DNA of 64,000 nucleotides from Panicum virgatum (GCF_016808335.1 NC_053147.1:15734913-15798912), one strand, 5' to 3'; shown: positions 10,677 through 21,593, counted from the first letter of the stretch. Translations and numbers: made by a program. The notes: a model not told the origin generated them from the sequence alone.

Positions 10677-11871
10677 CAAAACTTAGTGGTGAGGAATATC
10701 CTGAGAAAAGGGCCAAATTGACTCCATTTGAATGGTGTGACAATTGACTAATCAAATATATTTTATATCTATTAGTTTAACTATTAAGGGCCAATTGAAA
10801 TAAGGGGAGAATATACAAAGCCAAACCTGTATGAGGTAAAGATTAAAAAAATAGTTAGAAAAATATCACTGTTACGGAAATGATCTCCGTGATCAAGATT
10901 GTCGACTTGCATCCTCATTGGTGGACTATTGACCAATATCGCAATGCTGACTTCTTTAGCATAGGTAAATTGGTGGAAAATTTATAGTAATCTATCATGG
11001 CAATGATGAGAAATTCATTGTCATATGGGTTGGGGCGTCAGGAAGCGATGAGGCTAGTGTCGGAGTCTATGTGGTTGGAGCTTATATATGGGGGTTAAGG
11101 TGGATGGTGCTTTTGGTGGCCTGAGGTTCCTGGCCAGTGGCCATGCTGGACATTGGAGCGGGCCAGGCGTTGCCAAGACTCAGTCCCATGCCTGGCTCAA
11201 TGGCCATCGTCGGGCTATGCTATATGCCTTGGCCGGGCCAAAAGCCGTGCCATGGGTGGAGCCGTGGTCCTTTTTTTCAACTATAAGCCGTCACGAAAGC
11301 TAAACGGTATTTTCCATCCGTCGTCGAACAGTCTAGTACAACCATGACATCAACTATAAGATTATCATAATACAAAACTCATATTCTGCTAGCGATAGTT
11401 TTTGCAATTCTAGCTGTTTCTTGAATTGCATCAACAACAGCTTGCTTCATGAAGACCAGCACTAGTGAGAAGTACTCATAGACTCGTACAGGCATGGTGC
11501 AGCAGCTCGGCGGAGAAAAACTGGACCTTGTCTTTAGCTTTCCTCACACAAGATTTGTTGTGCTGAAACCATAACTTCCGGTATGAGCTACTGTAGAGCT
11601 GGAACTCCCGATGCATCCCATACTCATAGTATACACACTTAGAACAATATGCATGCAATTTCTTACTACAATTATTATGCCACACAACACATTGGTCCTA
11701 TGTCACCGATGATGCAACAAATGAGGGGATACAGTTTACATTTATATGTCAGTATAGAAGTATGATGGACTTAGATCATATATTCACACTCTCCCCGTAA
11801 ACTGTTTCACCAACCAATTTCAATATTCCAAGCTGTATGTAGATGTAATTCATACTAATAAAGCTAACCAA
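10677..11871. other. Unassigned sequence with a diverged copy of a local repeat
   Basis: No gene is evident. The first 350 bases are AT-rich. The part at 11040-11270 is GC-richer with two overlapping plus-strand frames (71 and 64 codons) that match nothing I know. From about 11470 to 11860 the sequence resembles 62530-62945 near the right end of the window: both contain CGATGCATCC- or TGATGCATCC-type and CATGCAATTTCTTAC words and ACCAACCAATTT in the same order. Confidence 0.5.
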
Positions 11872-12477
11872 CACTACTACAAAATAGGCCTTTGTTCCAG
11901 GTCATTTATCCCGGTTACCTTTGGGCCCGGGACAAAAGGTGGCTTTTGTCCCGGGTCCAAAGGCTAGCCGGGCCAGCGGGGGGACAGGGGCCTTTTGTCC
12001 CGGGTGGAGCCACCAACCCGGACAAAAGGCCCCCCTTTTGTCCCGGTTGGTGGCTCCACCCGGGACAAAAGGTCCAACCCCTTTTATCCCGGTTGGTAAC
12101 ACCAACCCGGACAAAAGGGTGACCCTTTTATCCCGGTTAGTGGTACCAACCGGGACAAAAGGACCCTTTTATCCCGGTTGGTGTTACCAACCCGGACAAA
12201 AGACCCCTCCACGTGATAGTTCAAAAGGGAGTTATTCTTTACTGAGTCACATGTACTACTTAGTTGAGTTGGCAAGGAAGTCATGCGCTAGGCAATAGGT
12301 CTTGGGTTCCAATCCCGCAGGGCGCAAATATTTTTTAGCGCGAGGGACATTTTGTCCCGGTTCTACCACCCGGGACAAAAGCCTCCAGCGCTTTTGTCCC
12401 GGCGGCCTTGTCCCGGTTCCAAAACCGGGACAAATAGCCCTTTGGAACCGGGACAAATGGCCCGATCTGTAGTAGTG
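11872..12477. mobile_element. Non-autonomous CACTA (En/Spm) element, 606 bp
   Basis: The ends are CACTACTACAAAA and TCTGTAGTAGTG, flanked by the 3 bp duplication CAA (11869-11871 and 12478-12480). Inside are many inverted copies of TTTTGTCCCGG and CCGGGACAAAA with GGTTGGT spacers, the subterminal transposase-binding style repeats of grass CACTA families. The inner arms can fold back on each other over 100 bases or more. No transposase is encoded. Around 12270-12330 a stretch contains GGGTTCCAATCCC, which looks like a tRNA B box. Confidence 0.9.
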
Positions 12478-12490
12478 CAAGTTGCGGGCA

Positions 12491-12598
<108 letters not shown>

Positions 12599-12635
12599 GC
12601 ATGGAGAGTGCACAGATATATGTTTATAGGTTACA

Positions 12636-12878
12636 CACTACCGGATTTCTCTGCTTTGCCGAGTGTCGCACTCGGCATACAACACACGGCAACTGTTTAC
12701 TTGGCAAAGGCGTGTTTGCTGAGTGTTTTACATCGGGCACTCGGCAAACACTTTGCCGAGTGTCTAGACGGCCCTCGGCAAAAAAAAGTAGATGGCACTG
12801 AAGGATAACGGTGACGGTGACTTTGCCGAGTGTCCTAACGGCCAGACACTTGGCAAAGACTGCCTGTTTCCGGTAGTG
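12636..12878. mobile_element. CACTA-derived MITE, 243 bp, TTTGCCGAGTGT family
   Basis: The ends are CACTACCGG and CCGGTAGTG with the 3 bp duplication ACA (12633-12635 and 12879-12881). The subterminal word TTTGCCGAGTGT recurs in both orientations, typical of a very abundant CACTA family in maize and relatives. It has no coding capacity. Confidence 0.9.
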
Positions 12879-12881
12879 ACA

Positions 12882-13715
12882 GTAACACCACAAAGTGTTG
12901 GCTCTAGCCAGATTATCACCCAAAGCTTTTTATGTTAACAAATAATGTTTCGGTAAATAACCTATGTCCATCACCTCTCTTTTCTTAAATAAAAAAGCAA
13001 TTTCCATCACCTCAACGCTCTGAGACGCTAGAGAGCAGCGATTCTTGCCTCTGCATGTTGAAATTGCTGAAAGCCTTGCTTCTGCATGTCTAAGTTGCTG
13101 AACAATATATGAAACCAGCTGCTAATACTTCCTCGATGAACTTCGGAGTGGATATTTCGAAATCATTGATTCCTTTCATCTCAATTACGTAATCTACAGT
13201 GTAATCGGAGTCCGAGTCCGAGGTCTTCCAGAATCGACATTTCATGTCCTTGCCCTGCAGCACCAATGGCCGGATCATCATGCCGCGACATCTGCCACTG
13301 ATCTTGACAAAGCTTGTTGTGCCTCAAAGAATCGCCAATCCAGGTATTCTTCATCATCGTTTACCTCCATCGGAGCGTTGACATACTGCCGAAGAGCCTT
13401 TTGGGTTGCCTGCGTGATCGTAGGCTGGCACACAGCAAATGCGAGACGCTGCCGCGCTTCTTACTTGGACCCATCATGGCTTGACGTGTATTTTGATTCT
13501 TCAAGAGGTGTTGCATGTTGCATCTGGATGTTACTCTGATTCTGAAGTTTTAAATGCTCTGTTCATGCACTGAATGAGGATTATTATGGTACAAAATTTC
13601 CAGTTTAGTTTTTTTTATTATTTTGGACCATGCAACAACTCTACGCCAAACACGAGCTGGCCATGTCCAGTTTTTAATCCCCATGTGAAGAAACATTTTT
13701 CACGGCTCAAAAAAT
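12882..13715. other. Unassigned sequence with coding-like fragment
   Basis: Apart from the minus-strand fragments listed separately at 13090-13460, I see nothing recognisable. The stretch at 13520-13715 is AT-rich. It lies between the CACTA MITE and the start of the locally duplicated region. Confidence 0.4.
13090..13460 (-). pseudogene. Unrecognised coding-like fragment (possibly a captured or decayed gene)
   Basis: Two abutting minus-strand frames have protein-like composition. The first (13460-13278) is a 60-codon frame without a start, containing VNDDEEYLDWRFFEAQQALS. The second (13281-13090) starts at an overlapping ATGATG and contains SDSDSDYTVDYVIEMKG and TPKFIEEVLAAGF. The TGA of one overlaps the start of the next, so a one-base shift could have split one longer frame. 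I do not recognise the family. It could be a gene fragment or a decayed host gene. Confidence 0.3.
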
Positions 13716-15405
13716 ATTTGGAGTCTGCGCTATATGTCAATACAAAAACAGAAAGAACTTGAACACTCTAACCAAAAAGAAAAGAAAAGCAGAAATTATA
13801 GGGTCTTGGTAAAGCTAACAACTACCAAAAATGCTGGACGAACCTGACCAATGCAACTTCAGCACTATAATCTATCAGTGCTAGTGTTGTCGTGGTCATT
13901 CATCAGTGGAAGGAAGGGGTACAGCTCGGCCGTTCCATCTAGTAGAGCTCCTCGATTTGCTAGCAGAGGAGACACCAGTTCAGTTGCTTAGTGTTTTTTT
14001 AATCCTTGCAGGATTAAAAACTGACTGATCTCTTCCAAACCCAGGAGATGCACTAGAACTGGACTAGGCACCTGTGAGACAGATTCCTTCAGCCCTATCG
14101 TTGTTGCAGCAATATCATGACTGGTGAGCCACTCGGGCTAAACATTATGGCCACTACTACGTGCAGTCCAGGTTGTTGGCCCCAGAACTAGAACTCCAGA
14201 TGCATCCCACTCACATTATGTCTGCAAGTGTTATGCCTAGAACCTCATTATTTTTGTCATACTCATCAACGAACCATATGAGATTAGAGAGGCTATTTTC
14301 CAAATGGAACACAACAAGGCACCTGGTCCGGATGGTTTCCCAGCTGAATTTTATCAACCTTTCTGGGATCTAATCAAGGATGATTTAATGGCTATGTTTG
14401 TAGATTTCCACAATGGGACCCTTCCTCTCTATAGTTTTAATTTTGGCATTATAACCCTTCTTCCAAAGAAGGATAATGCAGTACAAATTCAACAGTACCG
14501 TCCTATCTGTCTCCTTAATGTGAGTTTCAAAATTTCCACAAAAGTGGAGGTTAACAGACTGACGCAAGTGGCGGATAAGGTCATCCGACCAACACAATCT
14601 GCTTTCATGCCAAGGAGATACATCTTGGAAGGGGTTGTAATTCTACATGAAACATTACATGAACTTCACAAAAATAAGATGAATGGGGTAATCTTAAAAC
14701 TAGATTTTGAAAAAGCCTTTGACAAGGAAGCGTTGGGGTCAAGGTCAATGATGACATAGGAAAAATTTTCCAGACTAAAAAGGGACTTAGACAAGATTCT
14801 TTTCAGGGCCACTTATCTTATCAGGACATGGGCGATTTTGCAAAAGGAGGAGGACAGAGTCTTAATTGCAGATGCATGTCGCGCCTTGGAGGTGACGGCG
14901 ATGGAAATCTTTGCACGGAACGGGTGGCAGTTTAGTAATAGGCTTTGTGGCTTGTAATCTGCTTCCTGTTTATCTCTCTAAGTTTGTAATAAGGGCCGGA
15001 TATAACTATTTGATATAGAGGTTGGAATATTGTTCAATATTCCTTTATCTAAAAATATGAGACTCTAGAGTCTATTTATAAGTCATTTTTGAAGCAGGGG
15101 TAGACATCTGTCTGCCAGAAGTAATAGAAACCTAACCATCCATCTTGTAGGCCAACCACATTATGGCAGCTTATGTTCTTTAACCTGTTTTTCCTAAAGG
15201 AAGGGATAATATTACATACCCCTAGCAACTATAGATTTATGATTTATCAGTTACACTTGAACTCACAAAAGAAAGAACAAAAGGTGGCAAGGGGATTCAA
15301 CATTTTGGATTTTAAGTCGTTGTAACTGTAAACGTTTGTTTTCCTTACGCGCTGTATAATTAATTACCATAAAGCCTATATGAATATTTGGGTAATCCTA
15401 TATAT
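13716..15405. repeat. Left copy of a locally duplicated segment (target region of the large Helitron)
   Basis: From about 13716 the sequence matches 59862-61640 in the same order and orientation. Shared stretches include the GCAGAAATTATAGGGTCTT block, the CATCAGTGGAA(G/C)GAAGGG block, the AGGAGATGCACTAGAACTGG block and the final 350 bases ending AATATTTGGGTAAT. This copy contains an inserted LINE (14283-15054) that the right copy lacks, while the right copy has about 850 extra bases at 60136-60985. The match breaks at 15405, exactly where the Helitron begins. Confidence 0.8.
14283..15054 (+). mobile_element. Internally deleted LINE (L1-type) fragment
   Basis: The insertion is bracketed by ATATGAG on both sides (14276-14282 and 15055-15061), and the related segment at about 61286 lacks it. 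The frame 14304-14748 contains the plant L1 reverse transcriptase start NKAPGPDGFPAEF, ITLLPKK, QYRPICLLNVSFK and KLDFEKAFDK. It then jumps, after a GLRQ-like stretch, to a typical C-terminal piece (about 14800-14955, WAILQKEED...). The catalytic palm and thumb with the YADD box are missing. Only part of a 5-6 kb element is present, truncated at the 5' end and deleted internally, so it cannot move. Confidence 0.8.
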
Positions 15406-15877
15406 TCTATATAGATGGAACCCACTAAACATCATTAACTCTGATTTTGCTACAACCACATGAAGCCACGTCATCAATTAAGTCTACACCGTCTGATTTC
15501 ATCCTCCCTGTTCTCCTGTACGTCTATTTTGCTGTACGTTAATCCACCATCTCACACAAGACCATTCATCTACCAGGAGCCCAAGAGTTTGTTCATGCAA
15601 AATTATGATTCATTTATTTCCCCAACAGATTTTACTACTCTATTTCTCTTCCCCAGCGCGTCTGGATCCCTCCTATTCCCCTGCATTTTTCCTGCTACCG
15701 ACACAAAATTATGATTCATTTATTTCCCCAACAGATTTTACTACTCTATTTCTCTTCCCTAGCGCATCTGGAACCTTCCTATTCCCCTGCATTTTTTCCT
15801 GCTACCGGCAGTGTAGCAATATGTCTCCTCCGTCTGCTGTGTGTTGAGGTAAGAGATGATGATTCTTCTTTTGTTTT
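15406..15877 (+). mobile_element. Helitron 5' terminal segment
   Basis: This is the first 472 bases of the Helitron before the LTR-element insertion. It contains the TC terminus and a 106 bp tandem duplication. No gene is evident; short open frames at 15460-15917 follow pyrimidine-rich sequence and cross the element boundary, so they are not real. Confidence 0.8.
15599..15810 (+). repeat. Tandem duplication, 2 x 106 bp
   Basis: The unit beginning AAAATTATGATTCATTT at 15599 is repeated from 15705 with a handful of substitutions and one extra T. Confidence 0.9.
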
Positions 15878-16569
15878 TGTCGGTACCCTGCAACTGGGGT
15901 ACCCACTCCTACTGTAACAAGACTCGCGTAGTTATCCGTAACTACGCCCTAAGGAGCTGAGCAGCCGGACCCCTGGGGTCCGACTCCATCTCACCGGACC
16001 AACGGTCCCGGACCCGCTTCCCGCTTGGGGACGGGTCCGGTGTCACCACGTGTTCCAGAGGTGGAAATGCTCAGCACCTGTGGCCGTGGACCCGGACCCC
16101 CGTAGGTGGGTCCGGGACCTCCACGTGCCATCCGGACTCCCGCAGATGGGTCCGGGGCCTCCACGTGCCTATCCGGACCCCGTGAGCTCTCGGCTCAGCT
16201 AGCTGCTCGGGAAGGGTCAGGAGCCACCACGTGTCACGCAGACGCGGGCGCGGGCGCAAGCTTTCCGCTGGAAGCTCCCTCACCCACCCGAATTAAGTGC
16301 GAGTGGTTGAGGCGGGCTCTGCTGCCTCTGGGCACATGGCAGCTTTTGTCAGTCTACACTGTGGATCGCCAGTTACCGAGACGGCTCGTCAGTTACCAAG
16401 GCAAGCATTAAAGACTCAGCGCCGCGCGCATGGGCGACGAGTCATGATGACCAGCTACTGACTGGAGCAACAGTGCACACTGCTACAGTGGACTGAGTCA
16501 GTAGTTCGGCGCTTCATCATGACCTCGACGCGTGGCTGCAGAGGCTAGACTCTACTCTGACAGGACAGC
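15878..16569 (+). mobile_element. 5' LTR of the small LTR element, first part
   Basis: Bases 1-692 of the 1098 bp LTR; the rest resumes at 47409 after the copia insertion. It matches 49230-49920 closely. It carries repeated GGACCC/GGGTCC and CCACGTG words. Confidence 0.9.
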
Positions 16570-16880
16570 TGTAAAGATCGATGGACCAAGAGGTGGGGTG
16601 AATTGGGCCTTTTTCAGATTTCTAAAACAATTAAAGCAATCTTAACCTATGCAAATCTAGTAAGGCTCAATTCACCAACCGGCTAACTAAGCAATCTACA
16701 CAACCTAACAAAGAAAAGAAACTAAGCAAGGTAGAGCTAAGTTATGATCTCTAAGGTCAAGCACATGAATAATTGCAAGAAAGTAATTGCTTAAAATGAA
16801 AGAGTGGACAAGAGACAACCGGATTTTTTCCCGTGGTGTCGATGTGTTGGCACACACCCCTAATCCACGTTGTGACACTC
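16570..16880 (-). mobile_element. 3' LTR of the copia element, distal part
   Basis: This matches 45730-46040 almost base for base. It ends at the CACTC target of the nested gag-only element (16876-16880). On the minus strand it is the tail (R/U5) of the LTR. Confidence 0.9.
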
Positions 16881-17917
16881 TGAAAGGCCCTTGTTTGGTT
16901 TTGGTAATTGAGTGACAACTTAGGTGGACTAATAAGTGTTTATGTTGAGATACACAGTAAATTAGTCCACACAAAGACACTAGTATGAGCAACATGTGCC
17001 ATGGAGAAGAAATGGCTAAGGGTTGATGCTATGCTCATATAGTGTGATCGAGGAGCTCATTGCATATGAGACATGACATGGAGTTATGTGACCAAAGTGG
17101 AGAAGATCAAGACAAGGCTTGGCTTGATGGACCGGTTGCAATGGAGAAGAGCAAATCAAGGCTTTGAAGCGAGGGACCGCGAGGCGGTGAAGCTTGGGCA
17201 AGATTTGGCGCCGATGGACCGAGGCAACAGTGAAGAGCAAGCAAGGTCAAGATCGATGGACCAAAGAGGTCATGTGATAATATGGAGTGGATCATATCAT
17301 TCAAGAAAGATCAAGCCAAGTGTTGACTCATGATGATGATCAAAAGGCTTGATGGAGTTTGGTGCTTGTGTGGCATCAATATTTGGAAGATGAAATGGAA
17401 TGCGCAAGGCAAAGGTATGACTTGTAGGGCATTTCATTTCACCGGTCAAAGGTTTTGTAGAGAAGTGCATGACCAGAATTAGGATAGATGGCCGTACTAT
17501 CAAGAGGGGCAAACTTGTTTGCATATCGGTCATCTAGTGCCACTTGAGCGATCTAACATTGCGATGTTGCTAGGATCGAGTGGCGTGGTGAGATCAAGTG
17601 AAAATCCTTTGTGAAATGCTAACACACATGCACTGGTGTTGTTCACGTGGTGGTGTTGGCACATTTGCAAAGGAGAAAGAGTTGGAGTTGATGTTTATCA
17701 ACTTGGGGAAGCAAGAAAGGTTTTTCGGTGTTTTTCGGAGATTAGGTTGGCTCTTGGAGTGAAATACTGCTTTGATCCATTGTGTTTTGGATCAAATATT
17801 CAGTTGGGTTGTGTAGCCCTTTGAATAAGCTTTCCATAGAGTCCAAGATCACCAAATTTGTACATCGGAGTTAAGAGTTATGTCCGTTTTACCGAGGTTC
17901 ATTTCTGCTGCAAATAG

Positions 17918-18412
17918 ACCTGCGGACGGTCCGCTCCTGGGGGGCGGACGGTCCGCCGTTATCTCGGTTGTGCTCGTGCAGAACCGTTTTTGGCTCTGTT
18001 GGTGGTCCAAAATGAATTGCGGACCGTCCTATCCATGGGGACGGACGGTCCGCCTTTAAAAGCTGAAACGGGCGCAGAAACTTGGTAGTTCTGTCTTGGG
18101 TGTCCAAATTGTACTGTGGACGGTCCGGCCCTTGGGGGCGGACGGTCCGCCTCCTACTGAAAATTCTGGGACAGAAACACTGCAGTTTCTGTGTGTGCTG
18201 ACCTTTTGAACGGCGGACGGTCCGTCCCTGGGGAGCGGACAATCCGCCGGTCACTTCCAGATTTAGTCAGAGACGTTTGCAAATCGGTTGGTTCGAAGTT
18301 TTGAACCGCGGACGGGGCTCTAACGGTCGACTCTAACACATAATCATTGCAGTTCTAGCTGTTGGTTTTGAATGGCGGACGGTCCGGTCTCTGTGAGGCG
18401 GACAGTCCGCGA
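17918..18412. repeat. Cluster of GCGGACGGTCCGC near-palindromes, 5' LTR
   Basis: About ten copies of GCGGACGGTCCGC or one-base variants occur within 500 bases upstream of the TATA box, roughly in pairs separated by 10-15 bases (for example CTCCTGGGG spacers). Confidence 0.95.
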
Positions 18413-18464
18413 AAACTCTGTTTTCACGGGATTTGAGTGTAACGGCTAGTTTGGGGCATCCCTC

Positions 18465-18472
18465 TATAAATA
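18465..18472 (+). promoter_or_regulatory. TATA box of the gag-only element's 5' LTR
   Basis: TATAAATA sits in the centre of an 18 bp near-palindrome, CCCTCTATAAATAGAGGG. The same arrangement is at 35385-35392 in the 3' LTR. Confidence 0.7.
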
Positions 18473-19575
18473 GAGGGTGTGGCCAGCCATTTGAGAGTGC
18501 TGAGCACCTTGGGGACTTGGTGTCCATGTGTGAGAGTGCTTGAGAGCCCTCTACTCACTGTAACTTGATAGTAATCATCCGATCGAGTAAGAGAGCGATT
18601 CTAGTGCGATTGCTTTGAGAGATTGCATCGAGTGGCACTAGGTGATCGTGTTGCAAGCCGGTGTGCTTGTTACTCTTGGAGGTTGCCACCTCCTAGATGG
18701 CTTGGTGGCAAGAGTCTCCGTTGAAGCTTGTAAGAAGATTGTGCGGTGCTCCGGAGAAGAGATTGTGAGGGGTATTGTGCTCACCCCGCGGGAGCCGCAA
18801 ATAGCAACTCTAGTTGAGCGAGACATGAAGAGCAACAAGTGGTCCGGCCGGATCATGTGCTAGAGCTCGGTTTGAGCACTCCACGTGGGAGAGTGTGACT
18901 TGAGAGTCACCACTAGCAAGAGGATCGGCGGCAACCTTGGAGCTTGTCTCAACGGGGATTAGCTTGGTGGCAACCAAGTGAACCTCGGGATAAAAATCAC
19001 CGTGTCAATCTTGTCTACTCTTCTCGGTGGTTTGCATTCTCCAAATCACAAGCCTTGTATTTACATTCATCTATATCTTGTGCTTGTGTAGTTGCTCTCT
19101 AGTGATTAGTTAGCTTGTGTAGCTTGCTAATCATCTTCTTGCTTGTGTAGCTAGAAGTAGAGATCCTAGTTAGCTTGTGTAGCTTAATTAGTTGCTCTTG
19201 CTTAGATTGTGTAGCTAAGCAAGTTGAGCTCTTGAATTTGGATTGTGTATCCTTGTCCTTGAGCATCTAGTGAGCATAGGTTTGGCTTTGTGCTTTTGCT
19301 CATTAGAATTGTGTAGGAGCTCCCCCGGTTTGTGAAGTACTAGTGCTTAGGCTTGTATGACTTGGCATTAGAATTGTTAGGAGAGCTCTTACTAGCTTGG
19401 CACTCCATTTGCTTTGTGTAGGATCTTTTTGGAGGTGCCTTAGAGTCATAGTTAGAGGGTTGAAGTCTTGGCTAAGCGAATAGTTTCAATTCCGCATAAG
19501 TTTCGGTTAGCCGGCGCAATTAGTTTTAAAAAGGACTATTCACCCCCCTCTAGTCCGCCATCTCGACCCTACAAG

Positions 19576-19587
19576 TGGTATCAGAGC
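19576..19587 (+). promoter_or_regulatory. Primer-binding site (initiator tRNA-Met type)
   Basis: TGGTATCAGAGC, complementary to the 3' end of plant initiator methionine tRNA, begins two bases after the LTR end at 19573. Confidence 0.9.
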
Positions 19588-19625
19588 CGAGGTCTCTCAT
19601 TTGTGGTCCTTACCGACCCGACAGG

Positions 19626-21593
19626 ATGGCGACTTATTGGCTAGATGTTGAGTGTCCACATATTTTTGATGGCACACACTTTGCACGGTGGAAAAATTGG
19701 ATGATATGCAATTTTAAATTTATTTGCCCTCAAATGTGGTGGATGGTGGATGTAGGTTTTTCTCATGTGTTAGATGAAGAAAATCTAACTCCAACACAAG
19801 AGAAATGCCTAGATCTAGACATCCAAGCTACTAACATCTTGTTTAGATCTTTGCATAATTGCATTCTTGGTGAGATCATGGACAAGAAAACCGCCCATGA
19901 GATTTGGAGTTATCTAAATGAGAAATATGGGGCGCCCTCCGATGATCATGATGATTATAAGACCAAGGAGGAAGTGCATGAGGATGATGAGCACATCCAT
20001 GACATGGTGGTTGTGGAAGATTGCTCCACCTCATGGTCAAGTGATGATGATGATAATCAATCTACAACAAGTTCACTTGACATGATTGATGATGATGATT
20101 CAAGTGTTGCAAATTATGATTCTACTCTAAGCACACTTGATGATCAAGTTGGCTCATGCACGGATGATATTGCTGCGTCAAGCTCATCTCCATCGCCACA
20201 TTGCTTCATGTCACAAGGTGACACAAAGGTATCAAATTGCAATATGATTGATCTTAATTCATATGATGAGCTCTTGAGTAGATATGCTAGCTTGACCAAA
20301 TTATTTGAGGAAGTGTTAGACAAAACAATCAAATTTGAAAAAGAAAACTATTTTCTCAAAGACACATGTGAACAACAAAAGCATCTACTTTATGTCATAA
20401 GTTGTTCATGTGAGGAGCTAAAATTGACTCATGAGGAGCTTAGTGTTGCTCATGAGAATTTGGTACTAGGCCATACTTTACTCACTAACAAGCTTTCTAG
20501 TAAAGTAATTAAAACTAGTGAGAGCTCATCACATGGATCAAAGTATCAATTGCAAAATGTTGCTAACCCTTGTGATGTAGGAAAGAAACATGTATCCACC
20601 TCATGTGATGATTTGTTGTCTATGCCATGTACTTCAAATATAGATGCTTGTTCTTCTTCTACTATGCAATATGAGACTAACCTTGTAGAAGAAAATAAAG
20701 AGCTCCAAAGTCAAGTGAAGTATTTGACCAACAAAATAGAGAGATGGACAAAATCAAAAGTCACCCTTGAAAGCATAATAAAAAATCAAAGAAGTTTCGG
20801 TGACATGAGTGGCATTGGTTCCAACAAGAGCAAAGCCAAAGGCAAGAAATGGGGCAAGAATAAATATAAAAGCAAGATGAAGAAGCAAGAAGAAATGAAG
20901 CTTTCTCATTTCATGTGCTTTCAATGCCATGAGATGGGACACTTTGCAAATGGTTGCCCCAACAAAGAAAAGCTCAAGTTGAAGAAGGAAGAAGAGAAGC
21001 TTAAACATGTCAAATGCTTCAAGTGCCGCACTTGGGGTCACCTCACCTCAATGTGCCCAACCAAGCAATTGGTGAAGCAACAAGAACCTCAACCAAAGCC
21101 ACAAGTTGAGCAAGAGAAGGTACCCCAACCTCAAGTCAAGATCAACCATGATGATCAAGTTGATGACCTGAAGATGATGAAAAAGAGAACAAGAAGGGGT
21201 GGCAAGGCAAGAACAAGGCATCCAACTCACATTCAAGATGCCAAGATGTTGAGCAAGAACAAGATCCAAGAGAAGAATCCACATGCTCACATCAAGTGCC
21301 ATAGTTGTGCAATATTGGGTCACCTAGCTTCGGGTTGCCCAAACAAGCTTGAGAAGAAGGCTCAAGCAAACAATGAGAAGCAAGGCAATGAGAAGCATCA
21401 AATGAGTAAGGAAGAAAAGGCTCAACAAAAGAGAAGATGCTACTTATGCCGGGAAAGGGGACACATGGCTTATTCATGTCCCTTAGGTAACAATTCTAAG
21501 CCTATTTCAATTGATGCAAATATTATGCTTAGAAAGGATGGTAATGGTACCTCATTTGTTACTATTGCAAAAACATCCCGCTATTCATACTAA
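19626..21593 (+). CDS. gag: Gag polyprotein of the non-autonomous SIRE-type element, four zinc knuckles
   Basis: This intact 655-codon frame uses the ATG at 19626 (MATYWLDVE), 39 bases after the primer-binding site; an upstream in-frame ATG at 19575 lies in the LTR/primer junction and is unlikely. The N-terminus (HIFDGTHFARWKNWM, KTAHEIWSYLNEKYG) matches copia gag of the UBN2/DUF4219 type. An acidic Asp/Ser-rich stretch and a probable coiled coil follow. Four CCHC knuckles (CX2CX4HX4C) lie at 20916-20957, 21015-21056, 21297-21338 and 21438-21479, separated by Lys-rich linkers. One knuckle is usual, so four is notable. It would form virus-like particles and bind RNA. After the stop, a frameshifted PKYVAPNLRGPNLVWVP remnant (about 21600-21660) marks where pol once began. 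Confidence 0.9.
   Translation: MATYWLDVECPHIFDGTHFARWKNWMICNFKFICPQMWWMVDVGFSHVLDEENLTPTQEKCLDLDIQATNILFRSLHNCILGEIMDKKTAHEIWSYLNEKYGAPSDDHDDYKTKEEVHEDDEHIHDMVVVEDCSTSWSSDDDDNQSTTSSLDMIDDDDSSVANYDSTLSTLDDQVGSCTDDIAASSSSPSPHCFMSQGDTKVSNCNMIDLNSYDELLSRYASLTKLFEEVLDKTIKFEKENYFLKDTCEQQKHLLYVISCSCEELKLTHEELSVAHENLVLGHTLLTNKLSSKVIKTSESSSHGSKYQLQNVANPCDVGKKHVSTSCDDLLSMPCTSNIDACSSSTMQYETNLVEENKELQSQVKYLTNKIERWTKSKVTLESIIKNQRSFGDMSGIGSNKSKAKGKKWGKNKYKSKMKKQEEMKLSHFMCFQCHEMGHFANGCPNKEKLKLKKEEEKLKHVKCFKCRTWGHLTSMCPTKQLVKQQEPQPKPQVEQEKVPQPQVKINHDDQVDDLKMMKKRTRRGGKARTRHPTHIQDAKMLSKNKIQEKNPHAHIKCHSCAILGHLASGCPNKLEKKAQANNEKQGNEKHQMSKEEKAQQKRRCYLCRERGHMAYSCPLGNNSKPISIDANIMLRKDGNGTSFVTIAKTSRYSY

Larger units (their letters stand above)
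16881..19573 (+). mobile_element. 5' LTR of the gag-only element (2693 bp)
   Basis: It is nearly identical to the 3' LTR. The 41 bp shortfall is explained by a 31 bp loss at about 18313 inside the GCGGACGGTCCGC cluster, a 10 bp loss near 17610 (AAAACGTTTG-type repeat), and single-base changes that cancel. It has a TATA box at 18465-18472. Confidence 0.93.

Noticed and set aside
12265..12335. A tRNA gene
   Set aside because: Only the B-box-like part fits; I could not fold an acceptor stem or anticodon arm.
17918..18412. Regular GCGGACGGTCCGC repeats looking like a CRISPR array
   Set aside because: The repeats are only 13 bp palindromes, spacing is irregular, the region is a plant LTR and the array is copied in the other LTR. 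There are no cas genes.
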